Positions 25,717 to 34,638 of a DNA stretch of 36,505 nucleotides are shown here, piece by piece. The stretch lies in assembly GCA_949741925.1 (NCBI GenBank), contig CATJOY010000014.1, forward strand, positions 1 to 36,505, given 5' to 3'. Source of the stretch: an uncultured Desulfovibrionaceae bacterium. Its GTDB lineage: Bacteria > Desulfobacterota > Desulfovibrionia > Desulfovibrionales > Desulfovibrionaceae. The notes below the pieces were generated by a model that made no database searches, was not told the origin of the DNA, and worked only from the letters and a program-made list of their open reading frames with translations. Positions within the stretch are counted from its first letter, which is position 1; the number at the start of each line of letters is the position of its first letter. The position numbers and the translations under genes are program-made.

Positions 25717-28197
25717 TCAAAGCACTTCGTAGACGCGGGTCAGCACATTGTCAAAAACGAGCTTAAAAAACGGCGCTGTATATGCGTCATCCGGCGAGCT
25801 GACCAATAACCGGTACATCAGGCTGTCGGCAAAGTCACCACTGAACAGGTAATACTCTTCTCCGCTGCCGGTTTTTCTTACCGCCATGCGCAACTCTTCC
25901 GCGATCCGAAAATAAATCCGGCGCGACAGCCCTTCCGGGGCAAAAACATCTATGCCCGAGACATAACGCGGCGTGCCGTTGCCGGGCATAATAACGCCCA
26001 AGTCAATACTGTAACGCACTTCCCCTTCCAGAGGTTGCACAGTATATCCCTGCCCCTGTTTCTGCAAAAAATCCCAGTTGCCAATACGGGTTATTTCCGC
26101 GGCCCGGGCCAACATATCCAAGCTGACCACAAGATACTGTTTCCTGTGCAAAGGAACCAGATCCCCAGGTCCATCTTTTGCGCCGGTTAAGGTCGATGAG
26201 TCCAACGCTCCCAGAAGACCTTCAGCTCCGGCAGGATCCCTACCGGAAAATATTCGACCCGGATCATCCCCGGCTGCCGAACTCATGGCCACCATCTGCC
26301 GTGAAAATACCGGATTAGTACTGCTGTATACGGCGGCAGGAACAAACAAGCGCGCCCCCTGATGCCGGGAAATATCGCTAACGGTTTCCCTTCCCGCAAA
26401 ATACTGGGCAGCCTGCCCCCAGGGCCACCAGGTCCAAATAACGCTATCCGCAGGGCTGACCGATCCGAGGTGCACCAGGGCCTCCGCCTGCTCTGCGCTG
26501 ATGATCTGATCGGGTTTATCCAGAGGAAACCGCTCCAGAATAGGCCGGATCAACAGCGCGCACAGGACCAAAGAAAGCAGCAACCGTAAGGGGTGCAGCA
26601 AACCATATCGTCTGCAAAAATTTCCGGCTGCCGCCGGGATGCGGAAACTTTCCCCCAAAAAGAAAAAACCGTCCAAAAGAAACCTGGCCAACAGCCCCCC
26701 CAGCCCCAGGCCATAGAGTGCGGCGCTATAAAACACCACGTCGAGCGGGGAAGCCCCCTCAATCCAGGCACAAAGCGGCACAAGCCCTATGAATGCAACC
26801 GCCGGGTGGACGAGCAGCAAAAATGCGAAGCCGGAAAACCCCACCAGGCTGACTAAAGGCCAGGGATGGAAAGAGAGCAACAGACTCACCCATGCCCCCA
26901 ATTCCTGCCTGGAGACCAACCCTTCAACGGGTTCCGCTGCCTCAGGAAAGACCAAACCCGCCGGAGAAGAAGACGCGGCCACCGCGGCGGAAGACCGTCG
27001 AAGAAGCTCCGGAACATGGGCCGCCGCCGGAAGATCGGGATCAAGCACGTGCTCCTGAAAAAAATCCACCGCGGCTTCCGTTGTTTTCCCCTCCGCCCCA
27101 AGGTTCGGGAGATAGCGGACCAAAGGCAGCATAGAGAGGCAGAGCCAGAGGGGGATGAGGAACCAGGCCGAATAAAAAAAACGTCCGGCGCTAAAAAAAA
27201 TACTGTCATCGTCTAAAACAGCCAGACGCAGCAAACCGCCCTGAAGGACAGCCAAACAGAGAGCCGCAAGAAAGCCACTCCAGCCCAAAAGCAACGGCAG
27301 AACAAAGCACAACGCTCCCCCCAGCAGCAGGAGCCGCCCTCCTCTAGGGCCAAATAAAAGGATCAGCAACGGCATCAGCCACGTTCCGGCCAGGAGCATG
27401 ATGGGGATAAACTCGGCCCATCCCTGTGTATTCCAACCCATAATCCCTGCCAGGGCCAGGAGCATGAGCCAGCCGCACCGCAAGCTCGTCTCCGGTACAA
27501 GGCGACCGGCTGCGGGTATTTCACGCCAAAGCTCACGGTGCTTGCTCAGAAAGGAATAACGGAAGTCATCAAAGTCCTTTTCCGCGTCATCAGGATGACG
27601 GATATTCCGGATCAGGGAAACCAAGCCATCCCAGGCCTGGCCGAGCATAAACAGCGGGGCCCGCAACCAGGGTTTGAGCCAGAGTGTGGGCAACCAGAAA
27701 AGGATGAGGGAAAAAAGTAGAATGCAGCTCTCGGGGCCGCAGAGGCCGGGAAGAGTCCGGAGCATAAAACCCGGAGCTCCTACAGTGAGAAGACCCGCAA
27801 AAATACCAAAGGCCGGAAAGCCCATAGCCGCAACCCAGAAAAAAACTGCTGCGGAAACAAAGCAGCCCAATACCAGAGGCAGCCAAAAGGCCATATTGGC
27901 CGGACTGAGACTGAAAAACTCCGCTAACCAGCCGAGCAGTAAAGCAAAGGGGTGCTCTGCTTCGGGGCCAAAGCCCCTGGCCGCAGCAGGCCAGCGATAC
28001 CCATACGGGCCGGGCAGCAGAAATTCTCCACCCAGCAACGGGGCAGAGCCGCTCCAAAGCGAATATTCAAAATATCGTAAGGCCAGCGATAGCCCAAGCG
28101 TCAAGAACAAGCAAAGACACAGCCAAGCCGGAGAAGATTTTCCCCCCGGGCCCTTACGCAGAGTTCCTCCCGTCGCATACGCTATACGCCAGTCCAT
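25717..28197 (-). CDS. STT3/PglB-like membrane protein with altered motifs
   Basis: The 826-residue protein has about a dozen membrane segments in its first 550 residues and a periplasmic C-terminal domain with VIWTWWPWGQAAQYF (588-600), corresponding to the WWDYG motif of oligosaccharyltransferases. In STT3/PglB the acidic loops bind metal and acceptor; here the loop-1 NDGY position reads GPYGY (63-67) and the DxD segment after the GxxxR reads TLPGLCGPESC (148-158). WWPWG also lacks the Asp. So the transferase fold seems kept but key acidic residues differ. AAGG lies eight bases before its start. Confidence 0.72.
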   Translation of the reverse strand: MDWRIAYATGGTLRKGPGGKSSPAWLCLCLFLTLGLSLALRYFEYSLWSGSAPLLGGEFLLPGPYGYRWPAAARGFGPEAEHPFALLLGWLAEFFSLSPANMAFWLPLVLGCFVSAAVFFWVAAMGFPAFGIFAGLLTVGAPGFMLRTLPGLCGPESCILLFSLILFWLPTLWLKPWLRAPLFMLGQAWDGLVSLIRNIRHPDDAEKDFDDFRYSFLSKHRELWREIPAAGRLVPETSLRCGWLMLLALAGIMGWNTQGWAEFIPIMLLAGTWLMPLLILLFGPRGGRLLLLGGALCFVLPLLLGWSGFLAALCLAVLQGGLLRLAVLDDDSIFFSAGRFFYSAWFLIPLWLCLSMLPLVRYLPNLGAEGKTTEAAVDFFQEHVLDPDLPAAAHVPELLRRSSAAVAASSSPAGLVFPEAAEPVEGLVSRQELGAWVSLLLSFHPWPLVSLVGFSGFAFLLLVHPAVAFIGLVPLCAWIEGASPLDVVFYSAALYGLGLGGLLARFLLDGFFFLGESFRIPAAAGNFCRRYGLLHPLRLLLSLVLCALLIRPILERFPLDKPDQIISAEQAEALVHLGSVSPADSVIWTWWPWGQAAQYFAGRETVSDISRHQGARLFVPAAVYSSTNPVFSRQMVAMSSAAGDDPGRIFSGRDPAGAEGLLGALDSSTLTGAKDGPGDLVPLHRKQYLVVSLDMLARAAEITRIGNWDFLQKQGQGYTVQPLEGEVRYSIDLGVIMPGNGTPRYVSGIDVFAPEGLSRRIYFRIAEELRMAVRKTGSGEEYYLFSGDFADSLMYRLLVSSPDDAYTAPFFKLVFDNVLTRVYEVL

Positions 28198-28201
28198 AAA
28201 T

Positions 28202-28351
28202 TTACCTTAGGTTTTCCTCACAACCACCCCCGCCGGGCCGGATGCCGTGTCTACCCGGCATGTACCAGTTCAAGGGGTATCCCTTGGCATAGTTCCCGTC
28301 TATGATAGGCTGCATCTGCTCAGGAGCAACAGCAATCTCCCGAAGGCACAT
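28202..28351 (-). CDS. Small ORF just upstream of the STT3-like gene
   Basis: From ATG 28351 (49 residues) or ATG 28315 (37 residues) a frame reads MQPIIDGNYAKGYPLNWYMP and ends GGGGCEENLR; its stop overlaps the ribosome site of the STT3-like gene. The reading frame follows dprA's stop (TGA 28384-28382) in phase. The sequence looks like protein rather than random, but there is no strong ribosome site and no family I know. Confidence 0.4.
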   Translation of the reverse strand: MCLREIAVAPEQMQPIIDGNYAKGYPLNWYMPGRHGIRPGGGGCEENLR

Positions 28352-28381
28352 GCCGGCGAGTGGCGAAACCGTCGCTCCGGC

Positions 28382-29881
28382 TCAAGAACGGGAGCCGGGG
28401 AGTGCTTCCCGGGCTGTCGGTAACGGAATTTCTCTTCCGGAGGCATGGTCAAGGCCGCTTTCCGCCAGCCCGTAGACCATCCCCGGCAAACGACGCGCCA
28501 GACCGCGCATTTCCAGCAGCAGCAGACACCGACTGATCGTAGCCGGATTCTGCCCTAAGTGGCGGCAAATGTCATCTACATGCCTGTTCCGCTCAGCCAG
28601 AAAGTCCAAAACATCTCTCTCCAGGCCCTCAGGATCAAGGCTTTTCAAGCCAAGGGCCTCAGCTTCTGAAACATTTTCAACGCGTTCCGCTGAAGACCGT
28701 TCTATCGCGCTCCCTTGTGGCTCTTTGAAAGATTGTGGAGGGGCTAGGGCAACAGCTTTTTTTCGCCTACTCTCCCGGTTCGGCTTGGAGGCTGTACCCC
28801 CCTTCCAGGGCAAAAGACCAGGGGCCATTTTCCGCCCGAAGACCGTAGAACCGGGAGGCTCTTCCCCTGTGCCGACCGTTCCCGACATATTCGGGGGCGC
28901 GCTTTTCGCGGGCCGAGCCGCTTTTTCCTGATCGCGTTGTTCCAACGCCTTTCGGACATGCTCCTGGAGCAAGGGCATAAGTTCCCGCAAAACGTCGTCT
29001 GACTCAAAGACAGGTTTAGCGCCGCCACGTATTAAATCCTGGCATCCCCTAAACGAACTTCCGGAAGCCGGCCCGGGTACAGCCATCAGTTCCCGGTTCT
29101 GTTCCAAGGCATGGCGGGCCGTATTCAGGCTGCCGCTACGCGTAGCTGCCTCGGTTACCAACACAGCACGAGACAAACCGCTAATCAGACGATTGCGAAC
29201 TATAAAATGATTTCCACGCCCCGGCGTCTCCGGGGCATACTCACTAAGCAGCAGACCCCGGGCGCGCATCAGCGCGTGCAAATCCATATTATCCCTTGGA
29301 TACGGTACGGCCAGCCCTGTGCCGAGAACCCCAATGCTGGAGCCAACTCCCTCAAGACCAGCCAAATGGGCCGCCCGGTCAATCCCCATGGCCATGCCCG
29401 AAACAATGGTAATTCCCGCGTCGGAAAGGCCTCGTCCGATGTGGGCGGTTGTCCTGAGGCCCTCTATGGTACAATCGCGGGCCCCGACCAGAGCCACGCA
29501 AATGTTGGACAGCAAAGAAAGATTCCCCAAAAAGTATATACACGGCGGGGGATCCACAATGTTCTTCAGCCATCGGGGATAGGCCTCGTCTCCCCACAAC
29601 AGCACCCCATCAGGACGGCTCTTCAAAGCCTCCCAGTGCTCCCGAGCGCCGTCCCGCCACGCTTCGGCCTTCATCATGGAGATAACTCTGGGCGACAGCC
29701 CCAAATCAGACCAAGCCGGCAAAGCGTCAAAGGCCTTCTTAGCTGTTCCAAAGGCTTCAAGCAAAATTTTGATTTTTGCAGGGCCCAGGCCGGGACAGCA
29801 CTTCAACGCCAAGGTCGCCCAATATTCCTCTCGCCCCGCCGCAGTGCGGCGTGAGGGATGCAGGGCATGAGCGGCTTCCAT
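28382..29881 (-). CDS. dprA: DNA processing protein DprA
   Basis: The 499-residue protein has an N-terminal helical SAM-like region, the Rossmann core (VALVGARDCTIEGL, then TIVSGMAMGIDRAAH and RNRLISGLSRAVLVTEA) that binds single-stranded DNA and loads RecA during uptake, and a C-terminal winged-helix domain. A low-complexity insert of about 100 residues (rich in Pro, Lys and Ser) lies between the core and that domain and makes it longer than usual. It starts 15 bases past the end of cpoB's gene, so it is the second gene of that unit. Its start has a weak ribosome site. Confidence 0.93.
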   Translation of the reverse strand: MEAAHALHPSRRTAAGREEYWATLALKCCPGLGPAKIKILLEAFGTAKKAFDALPAWSDLGLSPRVISMMKAEAWRDGAREHWEALKSRPDGVLLWGDEAYPRWLKNIVDPPPCIYFLGNLSLLSNICVALVGARDCTIEGLRTTAHIGRGLSDAGITIVSGMAMGIDRAAHLAGLEGVGSSIGVLGTGLAVPYPRDNMDLHALMRARGLLLSEYAPETPGRGNHFIVRNRLISGLSRAVLVTEAATRSGSLNTARHALEQNRELMAVPGPASGSSFRGCQDLIRGGAKPVFESDDVLRELMPLLQEHVRKALEQRDQEKAARPAKSAPPNMSGTVGTGEEPPGSTVFGRKMAPGLLPWKGGTASKPNRESRRKKAVALAPPQSFKEPQGSAIERSSAERVENVSEAEALGLKSLDPEGLERDVLDFLAERNRHVDDICRHLGQNPATISRCLLLLEMRGLARRLPGMVYGLAESGLDHASGREIPLPTAREALPGSRS

Positions 29882-29896
29882 AGGGAATCGGCGGCC

Positions 29897-30607
29897 TTAC
29901 AGAGCAGCAAGTTTCTTCCGCGCCAGTGCGGCCGGTTCGGAAGAAGGATAATCCTGTAACAACGTTTCTAAGTAAAAACGGGCATTATCCTTATCCCCAA
30001 GGCGGTCATAGGCATACCCGGCTTTAAGCATGGCCGCGGCGGCTTTGGGGTGCTTGGGGTATTGGCTGATAACATCTCTAAAAGCCAGAATGGCCTTGTC
30101 ATAGCGCTTCCGCGAGTACTCGCATTCGCCGAGCCAATAGCGGGCGTTAGGGATCAACGGGCTGTCGGAATACTTTTCCAAAAATGCATTAAACAGAAGA
30201 GCTGCTTCCTCGGCCCGGCCTGCTTCCAGGGTAGACAGAGCTTTTTGGTAGGCGGTAGCGGCGGCCGAAGAGGCTGAAGGCCGCGGCTCTTTAGCGCCCC
30301 CCGGGGGAGTACTCGGCTTCGCTGTGGGAGCTCCGGCAGCCCCCGACGAAGGCTTGGCAACGGTTTGCTTGGTTACGCCGGAGGGTCCGGGTCTACCGGG
30401 TTGGCCTGGTTCCGGGCTCGGCGTTGCAGGAAGTTCCTCGCCAAGACGGCTTACCCGTTCTTCAACCAAGGCAAGCCGGGCCTCCTGCATGCGCAGGTCG
30501 TCAAGAGCCGCTTCAAGCCGCACCAAACGTTCTTCAGCCTTACTTGCACACCCCATCAGGAAGAGAAGAAGGACCAATCCCATCATGCGAACGACAAAAC
30601 CTGGCAT
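29897..30607 (-). CDS. cpoB: Tol-Pal system protein CpoB/YbgF, lipoprotein form
   Basis: The 236-residue product begins with a lipoprotein signal (LFLMGCAS), a coiled coil (about 25-60), a long Pro/Ala/Gly linker and three TPR units (about 115-236, ending NARYWLGECEYSRKRYDKAILAF and YDRLGDKDNARFYLETL). The TPR part fits CpoB, which helps coordinate outer-membrane constriction and peptidoglycan synthesis at division; a lipid anchor is unusual, since enterobacterial CpoB is soluble. GGGAGG sits before the start. Confidence 0.85.
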   Translation of the reverse strand: MPGFVVRMMGLVLLLFLMGCASKAEERLVRLEAALDDLRMQEARLALVEERVSRLGEELPATPSPEPGQPGRPGPSGVTKQTVAKPSSGAAGAPTAKPSTPPGGAKEPRPSASSAAATAYQKALSTLEAGRAEEAALLFNAFLEKYSDSPLIPNARYWLGECEYSRKRYDKAILAFRDVISQYPKHPKAAAAMLKAGYAYDRLGDKDNARFYLETLLQDYPSSEPAALARKKLAAL

Positions 30608-31086
30608 GCAGCCTCCCGCACTACGATTTCAGCTTGCAGGAGCGGAAGCGCCTGCAAAAAATGGTATCCTGTGGCCACGGCTGATCCAGCCGGATCAGAA
30701 TTTTCCGCTCTAGCCCCCTGCACATACGACGCCGTTACCACCCAGAGCAAGCGCAGCCCCGGATGGTGAGCGGCCTGCTCCGGCCCTTGCCGCTGAAACA
30801 TTTCCTGAAAAAATCACCATCCTCCCGTGCCCTTTTTATCGTGGCCGGCGCCGTAGTCTTTCGGCATCAACCGGGCGGATTCCCTACATATAGGCGAGAA
30901 GTCGGTTTTCTTCAAGAAATTACTCCCCAAATGAGGCGCAGAAAAGAAACAAAGACAAGGGTCTTTCCCGTCTTGCGGTCCTAGCACTTTTCAGGCACAC
31001 TCCGGGATTGTGCCGGTTGAAAACTATCCCAAGCATGCCGCTGAACAGAGGGCTGCTCCCGGCCGGGCTGTTTTGAGGAGTCAACA
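30608..31086. other. 479-base interval with no confident gene
   Basis: Small frames on both strands look partly coding. On the minus strand near the cpoB start a 34-codon frame (30621-30725) reads MCRGLERKILIRLDQPWPQD and ends at a TAG 13 bases before cpoB, while an overlapping frame (30583-30801) also looks plausible. One of these may be a small gene, or the area a remnant. No promoter could be fixed. Confidence 0.4.
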
Positions 31087-32061
31087 ATGACCTTTTCCTT
31101 TAGTTTTGCAGATCTGCCCTCCCTGCCTCCCGGTGAGGTTATTCTGTATTGTGCCCTGGTCGATCTAGGCCTTTTTATCCTGGCTGGCGGCCTGTTCGGC
31201 CCTCTTCTGGCCGTCAGTTGCGAAATTCTGGGGAAAACCAGAAAACGCATGGTGCCGGTGCGGGCCGCCCGCCAGATAGCAGCCATGAGCCTCTTTTTCG
31301 GAATACTCATTCCGCCGCTGGCAGCCGCCGCATTATATCACCTCCTGGATTTCGGGCCTGACCTTTTTGCGTCCCCTTATAGTCTCCCCCTCCAGGTCAG
31401 CGCCGGAGCCGTGGCGTTGGCGGAAATCCTCTTGCTGCTCTACTTCCTGGCCTGGCCGAAAAAAGGTTTTCCCGGGGCCCTCCATACCTTTTGTGGTATG
31501 CTCTGCTGGCTGAGCGCCCTGCTTTCCCTGTACCTGAACAGCGCCTTTCTCTTCCGCTTTACTCATGATCCTCTGGAGCCGGAAACCATCCTCCTCTGGC
31601 GGAATCTACCTGATTTTTTTCTAATCCCGTTCGATTCTTTCACCTGGCCCTTGCTGGCCCAGGGGGCAGCCCTTTCCCTGGCCGCCGCCGGGGCTATGGC
31701 GGCCGGTTGGCTGCTTTTGCTGCGTGCCCGCACCGATTACGGCCGCGATTACTATGTTTTCTCATTACCTTACGCTGCCGGCTGGGCCTTGATAGGGGGC
31801 CTGATCTCCTTACCCACGGCGTTTTGGGCCTACAGCAGAGTCCAGAAAATCATGTTGCCCGAACTCTCGCACGCGCCCTCCCAGCTCTTGGGCATCCTTT
31901 GCTATGCCCTACCTGCGTTGGCCTGCCTGTTGTGGTTGCTACTTTTTAAAAGTCCAACGCCGCTCCGGCATAAACCCGGCGTCTTCATGGCTCTGCTGCT
32001 GCTGGGGGCGGGCATTGGCGCTCAATTCCTTGTGCTCAATAAAGTGCTGCCCTCTCCTTAA
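31087..32061 (+). CDS. Hypothetical polytopic inner-membrane protein
   Basis: GAGGAG precedes the start at good spacing. The 324-residue protein has about eight membrane segments with short loops; the first pair is unusually rich in Leu and Ala. I recognise no family. It lies upstream of the Fur/PerR regulator on the same strand, but that gene has its own promoter. Confidence 0.8.
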   Translation: MTFSFSFADLPSLPPGEVILYCALVDLGLFILAGGLFGPLLAVSCEILGKTRKRMVPVRAARQIAAMSLFFGILIPPLAAAALYHLLDFGPDLFASPYSLPLQVSAGAVALAEILLLLYFLAWPKKGFPGALHTFCGMLCWLSALLSLYLNSAFLFRFTHDPLEPETILLWRNLPDFFLIPFDSFTWPLLAQGAALSLAAAGAMAAGWLLLLRARTDYGRDYYVFSLPYAAGWALIGGLISLPTAFWAYSRVQKIMLPELSHAPSQLLGILCYALPALACLLWLLLFKSPTPLRHKPGVFMALLLLGAGIGAQFLVLNKVLPSP

Positions 32062-32101
32062 AAAGAACACCACTATACCTTCCTCGATAATTTTCCTCAT
32101 A

Positions 32102-32126
32102 GATTGCGAACCGAATATTCGCAATC
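32102..32126. repeat. Inverted repeat upstream of the Fur/PerR-type gene
   Basis: GATTGCGAA and TTCGCAATC, nine-base arms with a 7-base spacer, just before the regulator's promoter. It could be an operator for the regulator or another factor, or the end of the upstream gene's transcript (no T run). Confidence 0.55.
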
Positions 32127-32133
32127 ATGGGGC

Positions 32134-32161
32134 TTGACAAACCTCTATTTACTACTAATAA
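32134..32161 (+). promoter_or_regulatory. Promoter of the Fur/PerR-type gene
   Basis: A consensus TTGACA (32134-32139) and TAATAA (32156-32161) with a 16-base spacer. The AT-rich -10 area could hold a Fur-type operator. Confidence 0.7.
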
Positions 32162-32184
32162 TTCCTAATAAGGAAATCAATTTT

Positions 32185-32577
32185 ATGGAGAAACAGACTA
32201 GAAGCACACGGCAGCGGAAGATCATCCTTGAAGAGCTGCGCTCCGTCTCCAGCCACCCCACGGCCGATGAACTCTACGTGCGAGCCAAATCTCGTCTGCC
32301 CAATATAAGCTTGGGGACTGTCTATAGAAATCTTGATCTGCTAGTCCAGAAAGGCGAGGTAGTTTGTCTGGAAACGGCCGGTTTGCAACGACGTTTCGAC
32401 GGCGATACCACGCCCCATTACCATGTTCGCTGCCGAAAGTGCGGAAAGGTACAGGATCTCCCCGGGGAGTTCCGCCTGCCGGATATTCCTTCCGCTCCAT
32501 TGAACGACTTTACTGTAACCGGTGTGCGGGTGGAATTCGAAGGCATTTGTTCTTCCTGCGCCGGCCCCCTGGCCTGA
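32185..32577 (+). CDS. Fur/PerR-family metal regulator
   Basis: The start at 32185 (MEKQTRS) is preferred over the longer frame; AAGGAA lies about ten bases upstream. The 130-residue protein has the winged helix (SHPTADELYVRAKS, NISLGTVYRNLDLL) and the dimer domain with FDGDTTPHYHVRCRKCGK; Cys83, 86, 122 and 125 form the structural zinc site. The short length and DTTPHYH region fit PerR-like members best, but iron, zinc and peroxide sensors cannot be told apart with certainty. The target genes are not shown here. Confidence 0.88.
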   Translation: MEKQTRSTRQRKIILEELRSVSSHPTADELYVRAKSRLPNISLGTVYRNLDLLVQKGEVVCLETAGLQRRFDGDTTPHYHVRCRKCGKVQDLPGEFRLPDIPSAPLNDFTVTGVRVEFEGICSSCAGPLA

Positions 32578-32664
32578 CCCGCCTCAATGGCGCACCGTGG
32601 CGTTATATCTCCTCCCTGAGCGAAAATTTCTCGACGAACCTTTCCTCTAAAGCGGCCGTCTGGC

Positions 32665-33843
32665 CTAGCGGCAAAATTTTTCTTCCGTGGCCCATCGGTA
32701 TCCTTGGCAATCCCCTAGAGCACAGGCCTGATAAAAATCAGCACACATATTAGGTATATTTTCCCGTACCCGCCACGCTGCCGCCCGGTCATTCCAATAG
32801 CGGGGATTTTTCGGCGCCAGGGCAAGGGCCTCGGAGAAATCGGCAACAGCAAGTGCCGGCAGGTTCAAGGCGAGATAGACAACGCCCCTTGCATGGTAAG
32901 CACGGGCAAAAAGAGGATCCAGCCGCAAAGCCGCAGACTGCGCGTCAAGGGCCTCATGAGGGCGGCCAGCCTGTAAGGCTGCTTCACCATATGCATTATG
33001 CAATAAAGGATTTGAAGGATCGTCACTAATTGCTTCCGTCATGATCTCAAGAACCGAATGCGGATTTTGCCAGACCCCCTCCAGATCAGGCAACAGGGAA
33101 AAATAACGATCCAGAGCATGCATGCCTCTTTGCAGCCGGCTAAGAAAGTCCCTCGGGCGCGAATACGCGGCGTCTTCTCCTGCAAGCGACACGTTGGGCA
33201 ATAGGGCGGAGACCGCGGTCAACAGCCTATAAGCCCGGATAAGGGCGATCTCTCGGGCGACAGCCCGGGTGTAAAGATCCAGCACGTCCCCTCTACCGAG
33301 CCGTTTGCGGAGCATTTCCAGGCCAATATCGCCTGTTTGGCGGAGAGTTGCGCGTACCCGTCCTCCGGCATCGTCAACGGAGATTTCTCGGGAATATGCC
33401 GCCACAGCGTAGGCCAGCACCAGAACATCAAGACTTTCCCCGGCCTCTCCCACGCCGCCGAAGCTGACATCACTCCGCAAAAGCAGCTCCATCGCTAGCT
33501 GCTCCATAAGGGCAAGGCGAGTCATGGCAAGGGCTGCGGCTACAGCAGCCTCTTTCTCTTGGGGCAATTGAAATGTCCGTTCAGTAGAGGCGACAAGGCC
33601 GCCAGAGAAGGGCTGACTGGAGGCTATACAGAAAGCCGGGGCTCCTCCACAAAATACAGAGGCAAGAAATAGCACACAACTCAGGAGACAGACTCGCCCG
33701 ACTGCAGGCAATTCTCCGATGTCCCTTTGCGGCTTACGGAACGCGAAAACTGCCGCCCCTCCTCTTCCCTTTCCGCTGCCCGCCGCCCTGCCGACAGCCC
33801 TAGATGCGCCTCGAGGCGCTCCTGTATTGCCGCTCTCCCTCAT
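32665..33843 (-). CDS. TPR-repeat secreted or membrane protein
   Basis: The 392-residue protein starts with a long basic N-terminus, then a hydrophobic segment (CLLSCVLFLASVFCGGAPAFC) that may anchor or export it, a helical middle and three TPR units at the C-terminus (about 270-370: NPLLHNAYGEAALQAG, AYHARGVVYLALNLP, YWNDRAAAW). Its ATG overlaps the stop of the lipoprotein gene (ATGA), so they are translated together. Confidence 0.78.
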   Translation of the reverse strand: MRESGNTGAPRGASRAVGRAAGSGKGRGGAAVFAFRKPQRDIGELPAVGRVCLLSCVLFLASVFCGGAPAFCIASSQPFSGGLVASTERTFQLPQEKEAAVAAALAMTRLALMEQLAMELLLRSDVSFGGVGEAGESLDVLVLAYAVAAYSREISVDDAGGRVRATLRQTGDIGLEMLRKRLGRGDVLDLYTRAVAREIALIRAYRLLTAVSALLPNVSLAGEDAAYSRPRDFLSRLQRGMHALDRYFSLLPDLEGVWQNPHSVLEIMTEAISDDPSNPLLHNAYGEAALQAGRPHEALDAQSAALRLDPLFARAYHARGVVYLALNLPALAVADFSEALALAPKNPRYWNDRAAAWRVRENIPNMCADFYQACALGDCQGYRWATEEKFCR

Positions 33844-34442
33844 CGAGAAACCAGCAAACTAATTTTCCTGGCGGCCGGGCGCAACAGATCCTGGGCGGTT
33901 TCCGTCAAGGCCGACTCGGCTCCGCCCATCAAAGGAATGGCGGTGCGGTTGATCGTTGCTGTATAGTTATTCGTAAAAAGAACGCCGCCGGAGGCATCAA
34001 GCAGAGAAACCGTGGCCTTGCTTTTGCAATTATAGCTGGTGAGGGAGCGTTCCTCCAACCAGAGCTCTTCAAGGATTCCCGTAACAATAAAATCCTGCCC
34101 GGCGGCTCGGGCGGCCTCGATGGTTCGCGAATAACTGACCCGGTAACCGAGGGCCGCAAGTTCATCCGCCAAGGCACGGGAAACCCAGTCAACCGCCGAA
34201 AAAGAAGTAAAAAAAGGGCCGCCGTCGCGCCGCTTCCCAAGCTCCAACGTATCACGGCCATCGGAAAAAAGGACAACGCAGATCTTCGGGGCTGAGCTAT
34301 CCGGCGCAATGGTTTCGGAAGGGACGGGGTACGCCAGCGCAAGCATATTTTGCGCACAACCCGAAACCAGAAAAAGCAGCAGCACCCCCCCGATAAGGGC
34401 CGGTATATATCGCAGGTCTGCCTTAGTTCTTCCATACGCCAT
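33840..34442 (-). CDS. Lipoprotein, possibly YajG-like
   Basis: The 200-residue product has a lipoprotein signal with lipobox LVSGC and a start backed by GAGGAG. The mature part (ICVVLFSDGRDTLELGKRRDGG, then VDWVSRALADELAALGYRVSYS and FIVTGILEELWLEER) resembles YajG-like outer-membrane lipoproteins of unknown role; the match is by eye. First of a two-gene unit with the TPR protein, with which it shares the ATGA overlap. Confidence 0.75.
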   Translation of the reverse strand: MAYGRTKADLRYIPALIGGVLLLFLVSGCAQNMLALAYPVPSETIAPDSSAPKICVVLFSDGRDTLELGKRRDGGPFFTSFSAVDWVSRALADELAALGYRVSYSRTIEAARAAGQDFIVTGILEELWLEERSLTSYNCKSKATVSLLDASGGVLFTNNYTATINRTAIPLMGGAESALTETAQDLLRPAARKISLLVSR

Positions 34443-34638
34443 TGACGATCTCCTCAGCCGACACGGCTTGTTTATCTGTACAAAATCTCGGGCCGCAAGT
34501 CATCCCCCGGTGTATATTTTACCAGGCTGCCGATCTCTTCTACAGTACTTCTCTTATACCGCAAATAAGCACAGCAACACTTCCTCTGTTCTCTCACAAT
34601 AATTTTCTGGTATGGCACAGCAGGCAACTTCTCACAAA

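Noticed and set aside
28382..28384. TGA at the end of dprA as a second selenocysteine
   Set aside because: The residue before it is Ser in a typical DprA end, there is no Cys nearby, and the following frame is better explained as a separate small ORF.
30820..30980. A decayed MutT/Nudix gene upstream of cpoB
   Set aside because: I could not find the GX5EX7REUXEEXGU box in any frame.
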